Shown: positions 1-7,253, counted from the first letter of the stretch. The stretch is DNA of 16,892 bases from CAZLMF01 sp964560565 (GCA_964560565.1 CAZLMF010000036.1:1-16892), one strand, 5' to 3'. Program-made: numbers and translations. The notes: a model not told the origin generated them from the sequence alone.

Positions 1-757
1 TAAATGCAATCACTATGCTGATAAGCGTTACCCCAACCCCTAGCATCATAAGAGGCACATCAATGGAGGTCGATGAAATTATCTCCGTTGAATCGGAGTA
101 GCGAAAGGGAGTAATATATTTCAAAAACTCCATGGAGTCGCTTATATTGATAAAGATATTCAGGAAAAACAGTATAGCCGCAATACCAAGTCCAATTCCA
201 ATGGTATTTCGCTTTAGAAAGGCTGAAATCCCAAAGCATATACAGCCCACCTCAATTTGCATTATAAGTTGCGCAAGATGATATAGTAAAAACGCTTCCA
301 TATCAATATCCTCGCCGATAATACTAAAGGACCACAAAGCAAGCGCCACGCAAATCATGTTGAAAAACACAATATTCGAAAGCATTGCAATTAGCTTTTG
401 AGAAACAACACTGCTTCTGCTAACAGGGTGTGTGAGCAGAAATTCCACAGTGTGGTCAGACTCCTCTTTAGCAAGAGCGCTAATTCCTAAAAGTGCCGCA
501 AACAGTGAGCCTCCTATGGGGAGAATATTGCCTATTTCGATGCCGTAAAAGCCCATGGCAGTTGAGAAATTTAGCTTATCAAGCCCAAACATTATACTAA
601 ACTCACCCATATTAGAGAACATATCGCCTAAGCTATCCATTTCATTTCCCATCTCAGGGTAGAGCAGCATGCAAGCAAATATAAGCGTGCCGACTGCCGC
701 GCTCCATATGAGTAGGCTTGCGAAGTTTCGCTTTATCTCATGTTCAAATATTGTCAT
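1..757 (-). CDS. ABC-2 type transporter permease (3' end beyond window)
   Basis: Integral membrane subunit of an ABC exporter whose ATPase lies just upstream. My reverse-strand translation gives 252 codons from an ATG at 755-757 with no stop before the left edge, so the C-terminus is missing. Hydrophobic segments lie at about residues 14-32, 73-96, 121-143, 155-180, 185-204 and 233-252, the usual six-helix ABC-2 pattern. A cytosolic segment at about 97-123 (KEESDHTVEFLLTHPVSRSS) has the 'E..T.EFLL..PVSR' signature of ABC-2 permeases, just before the third helix. A strong GGAGGTGAG ribosome site precedes the start. The start codon lies inside the end of the ATPase gene (14-nt overlap), so translation is probably coupled. 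Six helices already visible suggest little is missing. Substrate unknown; drug, peptide or lipid export are all possible. Confidence 0.85.
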   Translation of the reverse strand, partial: MTIFEHEIKRNFASLLIWSAAVGTLIFACMLLYPEMGNEMDSLGDMFSNMGEFSIMFGLDKLNFSTAMGFYGIEIGNILPIGGSLFAALLGISALAKEESDHTVEFLLTHPVSRSSVVSQKLIAMLSNIVFFNMICVALALWSFSIIGEDIDMEAFLLYHLAQLIMQIEVGCICFGISAFLKRNTIGIGLGIAAILFFLNIFINISDSMEFLKYITPFRYSDSTEIISSTSIDVPLMMLGVGVTLISIVIAF

Positions 758-1628
758 GTTGCTCACCTCCGTAGAAATGCATGAACATTTCCTCTAAATC
801 AGGCTCAGATATGCTCATATCCTCAATTTGTAAGCCGTTGAGCGCCGAGATTAATCGTGGGATTTCCCCTGCGTATAAAAAGCTTGTGTGGTTGCCGTTT
901 TTCTCCACATCAATCATTCCCTCAAGGTTTGGAACGTCAACTATTCCATGTAGTACAACTCGCTTTGCGGTGCTTGCGGTTAGCTCCTCAACGGTGCCGT
1001 TCGCAATTATTCTGCCCTCACGAACAACCGCCGCATGACGGCAATGCCTGCCTATTTCAGACAGCACATGGGAGGAAAGAAAAACTGTTGCCCCTTGCGC
1101 ATTTTTCTCCTTTAGCACCTCAAAAAACTCACGCTGCATAAGGGGATCAAGCCCACTTGTAGGCTCATCGCATATGTAAAGCTTCGGCTCATGTTGAAGT
1201 GCGCATATAATGCTAAGCTTCTTGCGGTTGCCAAGGGATAGCTCCTCAACTTTTCGCTTTGTGTCAAGCTCAAAGCGCTCACAAAGCAGTTTCGCCTGCT
1301 TGCTGCACTCCTTGCGCCTCATTCTGGCTGAGAGGGTAATTATTTCGCTTACTTTCATACCTTGATAAAACATTGCCTCAGAGGGGATATAGCCCACCTG
1401 TGAAAGTAGCTGCGTTTTTTGGCGCACGCAGTCAAACCCAAGCACAGTTCCACTGCCGGAGGTTGGAGTTATAAGCCCTAGCAAGGAGCGTGTTGTGGTA
1501 CTTTTTCCTGCACCGTTAGGGCCGATAAACCCAAAGAAATCACCCTCATTTATAGAAAGGTCAACCCCTATAATGCCCCTTGCCTTGCCATAGTATTTAG
1601 TAAGTTTTTTTGCTTCAATAACAGCCAT
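744..1628 (-). CDS. ABC transporter ATP-binding protein (ABC-2 exporter family)
   Basis: ATPase subunit that would power the adjacent permease at the cytoplasmic membrane. The 294-residue protein shows Walker A GPNGAGKST at 36-44, a degenerate signature SLGNR at 131-135 in place of LSGGQ, Walker B LYICDEP at 150-156, the D-loop SGLD at 158-161 and the switch histidine H187 in SSH. A C-terminal extension of about 80 residues after the nucleotide-binding core is typical of CcmA/BcrA-like exporters. The start is fixed by GGAGGTAAG just upstream and by a consensus-like promoter about 35 nt further back. It is the first gene of a two-gene operon and its end overlaps the permease start. The family includes bacitracin and lantibiotic resistance exporters, but nothing here identifies the substrate. 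Confidence 0.93.
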   Translation of the reverse strand: MAVIEAKKLTKYYGKARGIIGVDLSINEGDFFGFIGPNGAGKSTTTRSLLGLITPTSGSGTVLGFDCVRQKTQLLSQVGYIPSEAMFYQGMKVSEIITLSARMRRKECSKQAKLLCERFELDTKRKVEELSLGNRKKLSIICALQHEPKLYICDEPTSGLDPLMQREFFEVLKEKNAQGATVFLSSHVLSEIGRHCRHAAVVREGRIIANGTVEELTASTAKRVVLHGIVDVPNLEGMIDVEKNGNHTSFLYAGEIPRLISALNGLQIEDMSISEPDLEEMFMHFYGGEQHDNI

Positions 1629-1661
1629 ACCTTACCTCCATATAAGCATTTAATGAAGATA

Positions 1662-1690
1662 ATCATATCATTAAAATACGATATTGTCAA
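1662..1690 (-). promoter_or_regulatory. Sigma-A type promoter of the ABC exporter operon
   Basis: On the minus strand, TTGACA (1690-1685) is followed by exactly 17 nt and then TATGAT (1667-1662), one mismatch from consensus over both hexamers. Transcription would begin near 1655, giving a leader of about 25 nt that carries the GGAGG site of the ATPase gene. No obvious operator was seen. Confidence 0.75.
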
Positions 1691-1740
1691 CATATTACAC
1701 TAAAAATGCAGATATATTTTGAGCTATAAAATTGCCGCCG

Positions 1741-1769
1741 CATTATGCCAAGCCGTTGAAACATACAAT
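1741..1769 (+). promoter_or_regulatory. Possible sigma-E (mother-cell) promoter of sigK
   Basis: CATACAAT at 1762-1769 matches the sigma-E -10 consensus as I know it (CATACAnT). A degenerate -35-like CATTATG lies at 1741-1747, 14 nt upstream. Sigma-E control of sigK is the rule in Bacillus and Clostridia, which favours this reading. The predicted start would leave a very short leader, because the AAAGGGGTG ribosome site is at 1774-1782; this lowers confidence. I found no well-spaced sigma-A promoter in 1691-1789. Confidence 0.4.
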
Positions 1770-1789
1770 TACTAAAGGGGTGAAATACA

Positions 1790-2479
1790 ATGTTTACTAT
1801 GTTAATCGAGCTTGCACTAGCGAATTTGCTATACTTTGCGTTACATATTGAAAACGGAGGGAGCTTCCCCCGCCCCCTTTCCGCCACTGATGAGCAGGAA
1901 TGCTTTGAGTTAATGGAAAAGGGCGATAAAGACGCACGCAATAAGCTTATAGAGCACAACCTACGTCTAGTAGCTCATATTGTCAAGAAATATTACTCCG
2001 TTTCCAAGGAGCAGGATGACCTCATCTCTATTGGAACTGTGGGCTTAATTAAAGCTGTAGGCACCTTTGACTACAACAAGGGCACAAGGTTTGCGACTTA
2101 CGCATCACGCTGTATTGAAAACGAAATCCTCATGCATTTTCGCACTCTTAAAAAGTCGGCAGGGGATGTCTATATCAACGAGCCAATCGACACAGACAAG
2201 GACGGCAATCAGCTTACCCTCATTGACATAATTGCAGATGACAGCTCAATTATTGACACCATTGACTTGAAAATCAAGTCAGAGCATCTGCATAAGTTTA
2301 TCCTTGAAAGCCTTGACACTAGGGAGCGCACTATAATAATCAACCGTTATGGTCTGTACGGCACTGCCCCCCTGACTCAAAGGGAGGTAGCAAAACTCCT
2401 TGACATATCGAGGTCATATGTTTCCCGCATTGAAAAACGAGCACTTACTGTTTTGCGCCGTCGCTTTAATAAAGGATAG
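1790..2479 (+). CDS. sigK: RNA polymerase sporulation sigma factor SigK (pro-sigma-K)
   Basis: Late mother-cell sigma factor that directs coat and cortex genes during endospore formation. The 229 residues match SigK closely: 'ARNKLIEHNLRLVAHIVKKY' in region 1.2/2.1, 'DLISIGTVGLIKAV' at about 77-90, 'GTRFATYASRCIENEILM' at 98-115 (region 2.3/2.4), and the region 4.2 helix-turn-helix 'LTQREVAKLLDISRSYVSR' at about 195-213. Residues 1-20 are strongly hydrophobic and precede 'SFPRPLS', which matches the pro-sequence that SpoIVFB removes in B. subtilis, so this sigma is probably made as an inactive membrane-associated precursor. The gene is one uninterrupted frame, with no skin-type element. An AAAGGGGTG ribosome site supports the first ATG; starting at the second Met (codon 4) would change little. 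SigE is an alternative, but the 'IEN..SFP.PLS' N-terminus and the KKS/DV linker favour SigK. Confidence 0.9.
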   Translation: MFTMLIELALANLLYFALHIENGGSFPRPLSATDEQECFELMEKGDKDARNKLIEHNLRLVAHIVKKYYSVSKEQDDLISIGTVGLIKAVGTFDYNKGTRFATYASRCIENEILMHFRTLKKSAGDVYINEPIDTDKDGNQLTLIDIIADDSSIIDTIDLKIKSEHLHKFILESLDTRERTIIINRYGLYGTAPLTQREVAKLLDISRSYVSRIEKRALTVLRRRFNKG

Positions 2480-2501
2480 GACGTTTGTGTTCTTACGACG
2501 C

Positions 2502-2530
2502 TTGATTTCAAGAATAACTGCTGATATACT
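2502..2530 (+). promoter_or_regulatory. Sigma-A type promoter of the serine hydrolase gene
   Basis: TTGATT (2502-2507), a 17-nt spacer, then TATACT (2525-2530). The start point would be near 2537, giving a leader of about 33 nt with an AGGAGGAA ribosome site at 2557-2564. This separates the hydrolase from sigK as its own vegetative transcription unit. Confidence 0.7.
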
Positions 2531-2569
2531 ATTAGCAAGGAGTAAAAGAAACAAATAGGAGGAAGTTAA

Positions 2570-4027
2570 ATGGAAGTCGTTTATCCGCTTTTGCCTGCAT
2601 CACCTGAAAGCGTGGGAATCCCCTCCCAAAGCATTTTGCGCTTTATCCAAAGCCTTGAAAAGCAACAGATTAGTATGCATAGCTACATGGTTATCCGCCA
2701 TGGGAAGGTCGCATCGCAGGGCTATTACTTGCCCTTTACTCCACAGCGTAAGCATCGCATGTACTCTGTGACTAAGAATTTCACCTCCGTTGCAATCGGC
2801 TTTTTAGAAGCCGAGGGAAAGCTATCACTAAGCGACAGGGTAGTGGATTATTTCAAGGATAAACTGCCCTTAAAGGGAGTTCATCCGTATATAGAGCGCA
2901 TGACGATTCGTGACTTACTTCGAATGGCATCGCCTCATGAGGCAACTACATATAAAATGGTGGATACCGATGATTGGCTAGATAGCTTTTTCACATATCC
3001 CCCCTCCCATGAGCCGGGGACAGTATTTTTCTATGACACCTCCGCAAGCTACACACTTTGCGCCATTGTGGAGCGTTTAAGCGGTCAATCACTTCTTGAC
3101 TATTTAAGGGGCAAATTCCTCAATAAAATCGGCTTTTCTGATGATGCATACTGCATAAAATGCCCAAAGGGCATTTCTCACGGTGGTTCTGGGCTTGTAT
3201 GCACCACAAGCGACATCGCAAGGTTTGCTCTTGCCTGTATGGATAGCGTAACAGGCAAAAATGAGATTATACCGCACGATTACATCAAAGCCGCTACCTC
3301 AAAGCAAATTGATACCTTTGTCGCAAAACATACCATCGAGGATTGGGAGGGCTACGGCTACCAATTTTGGCGCACTCTCAATAACGGTTTTGCTTGCAGG
3401 GGAATGGGCGGTCAGCTTGCAATCTGCCTGCCCGATAAGGATTTTGTACTCCTTACCACTGCCGATACCCAACCTATGCCTGACCAAAACAGTGCGATAT
3501 TCGGCGCATTATGGGATGAGCTTTACCCCTATCTAAGCGACACAGCTTTAACCGAGGATGAGCAGGCGAAGCTTTTTCAGCAGGAGCTAGCGACTAAATC
3601 CTCAAGCCTAAAAATGCAGCCACTAAGCGGTGTAAAGGCAGAAAACATTACACAGCGAATGACGGACAGGACTTTCAAAATGCAGGAGGGCAATGCACTT
3701 AACCTAAATGCAGTCCGCCTTGAAGTAAACGGCGATGAGGGCAAACTAATCCTCACAAAGGGCGAAAAGGAGCACATCATTCCCTTTGGCTTTGGCAAGC
3801 ATGTCAATCACCCATTCCCCGAGTGCGGATACGACTGCATTTCCTCCGCAGCATGGCAGGGCACAGGTACACTGCTAATCCTCTCGAACATCATAGACGA
3901 TTATGTGGGCACAGTGAAGATTAACGTCACTGTAAAGGGGAATACCATTACACTGTACATGAAAAAAGCTGCCGAACTGTTTGCAGAGGATTATAACGGC
4001 TTTGCAAGTGGCGAGATTATATCATAA
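2570..4027 (+). CDS. Serine hydrolase of the beta-lactamase / penicillin-binding-protein-like family
   Basis: A 485-residue protein with a class C beta-lactamase-type fold at about residues 10-330 and a beta-strand-rich C-terminal domain at about 345-475. Family motifs visible: S-x-x-K as SVTK at 66-69 (nucleophile S66, general base K69), the Y-x-[NST] element as YDT at 155-157 inside 'FFYDTSASYTLCAIVERLSG', and the third motif as GMGGQ at 278-282, where lactamases have KTG or HxG. 'MTIRDLLRMASPH' at 111-123 is also typical. Members act as esterases, D-aminopeptidases or lactamase-like enzymes; the substrate cannot be read here. There is no signal peptide or lipobox, so a cytoplasmic location is likely, which argues against a wall-directed beta-lactamase role. 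AGGAGG 7 nt upstream fixes the start. The gene stands alone between its own promoter and a terminator. Confidence 0.85.
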   Translation: MEVVYPLLPASPESVGIPSQSILRFIQSLEKQQISMHSYMVIRHGKVASQGYYLPFTPQRKHRMYSVTKNFTSVAIGFLEAEGKLSLSDRVVDYFKDKLPLKGVHPYIERMTIRDLLRMASPHEATTYKMVDTDDWLDSFFTYPPSHEPGTVFFYDTSASYTLCAIVERLSGQSLLDYLRGKFLNKIGFSDDAYCIKCPKGISHGGSGLVCTTSDIARFALACMDSVTGKNEIIPHDYIKAATSKQIDTFVAKHTIEDWEGYGYQFWRTLNNGFACRGMGGQLAICLPDKDFVLLTTADTQPMPDQNSAIFGALWDELYPYLSDTALTEDEQAKLFQQELATKSSSLKMQPLSGVKAENITQRMTDRTFKMQEGNALNLNAVRLEVNGDEGKLILTKGEKEHIIPFGFGKHVNHPFPECGYDCISSAAWQGTGTLLILSNIIDDYVGTVKINVTVKGNTITLYMKKAAELFAEDYNGFASGEIIS

Positions 4028-4030
4028 TAA

Positions 4031-4064
4031 AAAAACTCAGCAGGAGCTTTCCTGCTGAGTTTTT
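4031..4064. terminator. Bidirectional intrinsic terminator between convergent genes
   Basis: Perfect 15-bp inverted repeat: arms 4031-4045 and 4050-4064 around a GCTT loop, with core CTCAGCAGGA/TCCTGCTGAG flanked by A5 and T5. It ends the serine hydrolase transcript on the plus strand and the mechanosensitive channel transcript on the minus strand, which stops 17 nt away. Confidence 0.93.
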
Positions 4065-4081
4065 TATAAAGTGTAAAGCTT

Positions 4082-5311
4082 TTAGCCTTGACGGAAATCC
4101 CAACCGCTCGGTGCTTGATATACCCGCAACCCAAAGCGTGGCGCAATGGCAAGCAGGTGGTCAAAAATATCCGACTGAACGTTTTCGTAGTATTCCCATT
4201 GAGTGCTATTAGTAAATGCGTATATTTCAAGAGGCAATCCCTGCTCAACAGGCTGAAGCTGCCGCACCATTTTCAGCATATCCTTATTTATGCCCGAATG
4301 GTGGTCAAGCAAGCTTTGTATATACGCCCTAAAAGTGCCTATATTAGTCATTCTCCTGCCGTTTATAGGTTCGGATAAATCCACACTGTGAGTAGAGTTA
4401 TACTTGCTTATTTCATCCTGTTTTTGCGCTATATAATCCTTTAGGTAGTCGATTTTCTTAAAGCGCTCAATCATTTCATCGGTGCAAAGGGTGATACTGC
4501 CCACATCTATATAAATGGAGCGTTTTATCCTGCGCCCTCCCGATGCTACCATGCCCCTCCAGTTTCTAAAGGAATCGGATACAAGAGCATAAGCAGGAAT
4601 GGTGGTAATAGTTTTATCAAAGTTTTCAACCTTCACGGTGTTAAGGGATATTTCAAGGACAGTGCCGTCAGCGGAGTATTTAGCCATCTCAATCCAGTCA
4701 CCGATGCGCACCATATCGTTTGAGGTAAGCTGAATTCCAGCTACAAATCCCAAAATCGAGTCCTTGAAAACCAAGCTTAGCACCGCTGTCATTGCACCTA
4801 TTCCGCCAAGGAGAACCAACGGACTTTGCCCGACTAGGGAAGCGATAAGGATAATGCCCCCTACTACATAAACAACAATTTTTATGACCTGAAGCAAGCT
4901 TTTTATCGGTCGTGTTTTTGATATTTCGTAGCTCCTATAAATATCGTCAACACAGTCAATCAGCGAATCCACTATCAGCATAACCACAATGACTACATAA
5001 GCGCCGATAAAGCGATAAAACCAAGAGCTAAAAGAGGGGAAAAGCGATGAACATAGGCTAAGAATAATCGGAGGAACAAGGTGGCATAGCCTGTTTAATG
5101 CCCTATGCTTTAGCATTATATCGGCAAAGCCTCTCTTTTTACTGCGCTTTATAACCCTTTTGGCAATGGCAAGGACAATTTTACGCACGACAAGAAATCC
5201 TAATATACATAGTATAGCCACCCCGATAAGCATGAAAACAGCAACTGCAGTTTCATTTTCCTTATCCACAAGTCCTAAACGTTCAAGGGAGCTTGTTACC
5301 CATTCGTTCAT
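4082..5311 (-). CDS. Mechanosensitive ion channel, MscS superfamily, YbdG type
   Basis: Membrane channel that would open under hypo-osmotic tension and release solutes. The 409-residue protein is close to the usual length of the YbdG (MscM) branch. Hydrophobic helices lie at about 21-42, 78-92, 101-119, 140-162 and 164-187, the last being the MscS pore helix ('LLGGIGAMTAVLSLVFKD' at about 167-184). The beta domain begins at 'NDMVRIGDWIEM' (188-199), with 'ISLNTVKVENFDKTITTIP' (211-229) and 'RNWRGMVASGGRRIKRS' (239-255). The C-terminus 'VRQLQPVEQGLPLEIYAFT...YENVQSDIFDHLLAIAPRFGLRV' is characteristic of YbdG-like proteins rather than short MscS. An AGGAGGG site precedes the ATG. No clear promoter of its own was found between the upstream terminator and the start, so it may depend on a weak promoter or on read-through from the GGGtGRT unit. 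Confidence 0.92.
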   Translation of the reverse strand: MNEWVTSSLERLGLVDKENETAVAVFMLIGVAILCILGFLVVRKIVLAIAKRVIKRSKKRGFADIMLKHRALNRLCHLVPPIILSLCSSLFPSFSSWFYRFIGAYVVIVVMLIVDSLIDCVDDIYRSYEISKTRPIKSLLQVIKIVVYVVGGIILIASLVGQSPLVLLGGIGAMTAVLSLVFKDSILGFVAGIQLTSNDMVRIGDWIEMAKYSADGTVLEISLNTVKVENFDKTITTIPAYALVSDSFRNWRGMVASGGRRIKRSIYIDVGSITLCTDEMIERFKKIDYLKDYIAQKQDEISKYNSTHSVDLSEPINGRRMTNIGTFRAYIQSLLDHHSGINKDMLKMVRQLQPVEQGLPLEIYAFTNSTQWEYYENVQSDIFDHLLAIAPRFGLRVYQAPSGWDFRQG

Positions 5312-5360
5312 TTTATTCCCTCCTATATTTAACGCTAAAAGCTAGTATCCCCACAAAGAT

Positions 5361-5393
5361 ATAAAAATAGGGGCAGAGATGAAACTCCGCCCC
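5361..5393 (-). terminator. Intrinsic terminator downstream of the GGGtGRT gene
   Basis: On the minus strand a 9-bp GC-rich stem (arms 5393-5385 and 5378-5370, GGGGCGGAG with CTCTGCCCC, one G-U pair) closes a 6-nt loop. It is followed by a T-rich tail (TATTTTTAT, 5369-5361). It separates the Fe-S scaffold/GGGtGRT unit from the downstream channel gene. Confidence 0.85.
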
Positions 5394-5407
5394 GAATTTT
5401 TTAATAC

Positions 5408-6406
5408 CTACTTAGCAGCCTGTTCAACAGCAACTGCACATGCAACAGTAGCACCAACCATTGGGTTGTTGCCCATGCCGATAAGTCCCATCATTTCAAC
5501 GTGAGCGGGCACGCTTGATGAGCCTGCAAACTGAGCATCGCCGTGCATACGTCCCATGGAGTCAGTAAGACCATAGGAAGCAGGGCCTGCCGCAACGTTA
5601 TCCGGATGAAGTGTACGACCTGTACCACCGCCGGAAGCAACTGAGAAGTAGCGAACCTTATTCTCGTTTGACCACTTCTTATATGTGCCTGCAACAAGGT
5701 GCTGGAAGCGAGTTGGGTTAGTTGAGTTGCCTGTGATGGAAACGTCAACCTTTTCAAGCTTCATTATTGCAACGCCCTCAAGCACGTCATTAGAGCCGTA
5801 AACTCTAACCTTAGCCTTATCGCCTGTGCTAAACTCAACCTCACGAACAATGCTTAGCTTGTCAGTTGCGAAGTCATAGTTAGTCTCAACATAAGTAAAT
5901 CCGTTTATACGGCTAATTATGTATGCAGCATCCTTGCCAAGACCGCTTAGCATAACACGTAGTGGTTCTTTGCGAGCTTTGTTTGCAGTCTTTGCAATTC
6001 CGATTGCGCCCTCTGCAGCTGCAAAGGACTCATGTCCTGCTAAAAAGCAGAAGCAATTTGTCTCCTCACGAAGCAGCATTGCGCCAAGGTTGCCATGTCC
6101 CTTGCCTACCACACGCTGCTCAGCAACTGAGCCTGGGATGCAAAAAGCCTGCAAGCCGTCTCCGATAGCCTCAGCAGCTTCAGCCGCCTTAACTATATTC
6201 TTCTTTATAGCAATTGCAGTGCCTAGTGTATATGCCCAAACAGCATTATCAAAAGCGATGGGCTGAACACCCTTAACAATTTCCTCAACATTTATGCCCT
6301 TGCTTAAACATAGATCCTTTGCTTCCTCAAGGCTTGAAATTCCGTACTCCTTGAGACAAGCTTCGATCTTGGGCATTCTTCTATCCTGTCCTTCGAACTT
6401 TGCCAT
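5408..6406 (-). CDS. GGGtGRT-family protein (function unknown)
   Basis: A 332-residue soluble protein, recognised by the family's namesake motif GGGTGRT at 259-265 and the conserved surroundings 'VASGGGTGRTLHPDNVAAGP' (256-275) and 'MGLIGMGNNPMVGATVACAVA' (306-326). Other notable elements are 'GNLGAMLLREETNCFCFLAGHESFAAAEGAIGIAKTANKARKEP' at about 105-148, with paired cysteines C118 and C120, and further cysteines C17, C33, C89 and C323. There are no membrane segments or signal peptide, so it should be cytoplasmic. The biochemical role is not known to me. The gene follows a NifU-like scaffold gene after 39 nt in a two-gene unit, which suggests involvement in Fe-S or other metallocofactor handling, though this is inference from context. 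An AAGGATGG site about 12 nt upstream supports the start. A GC-rich terminator follows. Confidence 0.88.
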   Translation of the reverse strand: MAKFEGQDRRMPKIEACLKEYGISSLEEAKDLCLSKGINVEEIVKGVQPIAFDNAVWAYTLGTAIAIKKNIVKAAEAAEAIGDGLQAFCIPGSVAEQRVVGKGHGNLGAMLLREETNCFCFLAGHESFAAAEGAIGIAKTANKARKEPLRVMLSGLGKDAAYIISRINGFTYVETNYDFATDKLSIVREVEFSTGDKAKVRVYGSNDVLEGVAIMKLEKVDVSITGNSTNPTRFQHLVAGTYKKWSNENKVRYFSVASGGGTGRTLHPDNVAAGPASYGLTDSMGRMHGDAQFAGSSSVPAHVEMMGLIGMGNNPMVGATVACAVAVEQAAK

Positions 6407-6445
6407 ATATATTAACCATCCTTTCGTTTATCGTAAGCGTGATGC

Positions 6446-7138
6446 TTATTCCTCGCGGGGATCAATTTGCTTAACAGCTTCGTCATAGCGGCCGTACTGA
6501 CCGATATTGTTCTCATAAGCTGTCTTTGGGTCAACTCCGTGACGAATATCCTCGAGCATCTTGCCTACTCGAACGAATTTGTAACCAATAGCCTCGTTGT
6601 TCTTATCAAGTCCAACGGATAATATGTAGCCTTCTGCCATCTCCATATAGCGAACACCCTTTGCTTTAGTGGAGAAGATTGTTCCAATCTGTGAACGCAG
6701 TCCTTTACCTAAATCCTCAAGACCTGCACCAATGGGAAGTCCGTCCTCAGAAAAGGCGGTCTGTGTGCGGCCGTATACAAGCTGCAAGAAAATCTCGCGC
6801 ATTGCAACGTTAATAGCATCGCATACAAGGTCGGTGTTAAGTGCCTCTAGTATGGTTTTGCCGGTGAGGATTTCTCCTGCCATAGCAGCGGAGTGAGTCA
6901 TACCCGAGCAGCCCAGTGTTTCAACCAGTGCCTCCTCGATAATGCCTTCCTTAACGTTGAGGGTAAGCTTACATGCGCCCTGCTGAGGTGCGCACCAGCC
7001 CACACCATGGGAAAGCCCGCTGATATCAGCTACTTGATATGCCTTGACCCAGCGTCCCTCCTCGGGAATGGGCGCCGGACCGTGGTTTGGTCCCTTTGCA
7101 ATAGGACACATTCTTTCTACTTCATGGGAAAAGCTCAT
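6446..7138 (-). CDS. NifU/IscU-like iron-sulfur cluster assembly scaffold protein
   Basis: A 230-residue protein related to the N-terminal scaffold domain of NifU/IscU, which assembles transient Fe-S clusters for delivery to apoproteins. The core lies at about 45-125: 'HGVGWCAPQQGACKL' (C49, C56), 'VETLGCSGMTHSAAMAGEILTGKTILEALN' (C77, corresponding to the GC..A..S..M..E...G segment of NifU) and C106 just after it. C11 lies in a proline-rich N-terminal extension. Compared with the roughly 125-residue IscU it carries extra N- and C-terminal segments; the last 85 residues ('YMEMAEGYILSVGLDKNNEAIGYKFVRVGKML...') look specific to this subfamily. First gene of the unit with the GGGtGRT gene, so the two products probably act together. 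Whether it builds clusters for that partner or for general use cannot be told. An AAAGGAG site fixes the start. Confidence 0.85.
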   Translation of the reverse strand: MSFSHEVERMCPIAKGPNHGPAPIPEEGRWVKAYQVADISGLSHGVGWCAPQQGACKLTLNVKEGIIEEALVETLGCSGMTHSAAMAGEILTGKTILEALNTDLVCDAINVAMREIFLQLVYGRTQTAFSEDGLPIGAGLEDLGKGLRSQIGTIFSTKAKGVRYMEMAEGYILSVGLDKNNEAIGYKFVRVGKMLEDIRHGVDPKTAYENNIGQYGRYDEAVKQIDPREE

Positions 7139-7155
7139 TTTTTTGCTCCTTTCAG

Positions 7156-7195
7156 TTGACGTATTGTCAAATACAACATTTTAATTATACGTCAA
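7156..7195. repeat. Perfect 9-bp inverted repeat across the NifU-like promoter and leader
   Basis: TTGACGTAT (7156-7164) and ATACGTCAA (7187-7195) are exact reverse complements separated by 22 nt. One arm overlaps the -10 hexamer of the minus-strand promoter and the other lies in the leader, so the pair brackets the predicted start point. A smaller inverted repeat, TTGAC-N5-GTCAA, is nested at 7156-7170. This is the geometry of a repressor operator, or of a leader stem; no regulator can be named. Confidence 0.5.
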
Positions 7196-7212
7196 AAGCG
7201 TGTAATAATCAA
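7184..7212 (-). promoter_or_regulatory. Sigma-A type promoter of the NifU-like/GGGtGRT unit
   Basis: On the minus strand, TTGATT (7212-7207), a 17-nt spacer, then a perfect TATAAT (7189-7184). The transcript would start near 7177, leaving a leader of about 40 nt with an AAAGGAG site. It is divergent from, and about 65 nt away from, the secA promoter. Confidence 0.75.
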
Positions 7213-7238
7213 GCGGTATTGTCAACAAAGCGACATTT

Positions 7239-7253
7239 TCAATTGTTAATTGA
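7239..7253. repeat. Short palindrome between the divergent promoters
   Basis: TCAATT-GTT-AATTGA is a perfect 6-bp inverted repeat about 25 nt upstream of the secA -35 box and about 27 nt upstream of the -35 box of the NifU-like unit. It could be an operator or simply an AT-rich chance palindrome. Confidence 0.3.

Noticed and set aside
744..1628. Degenerate signature SLGNR as a sign that the ATPase is inactive
   Set aside because: Walker A, Walker B, D-loop and switch histidine are intact, and degenerate signatures are common in this exporter group.
1684..1718. Plus-strand TTGTCA/TATATT pair as a sigma-A promoter of sigK
   Set aside because: The spacer is 23 nt, far from the 17 optimum; the same bases serve as a good minus-strand -35.
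3991..4248. Small open frame across the hydrolase/channel junction
   Set aside because: It spans the bidirectional terminator and both gene ends, with no coding signature.
5491..5757. Open frames inside the GGGtGRT, NifU-like, secA and GH127 genes on other frames or strands
   Set aside because: They lie wholly within well-supported genes, lack ribosome sites and show no family motifs.
7217..7225. Minus-strand TTGACA at 7225-7220 as the -35 of the NifU-like unit
   Set aside because: It is 30 nt from the TATAAT; the TTGATT at 7212-7207 has the proper 17-nt spacing. No -10 lies 16-18 nt from this TTGACA.
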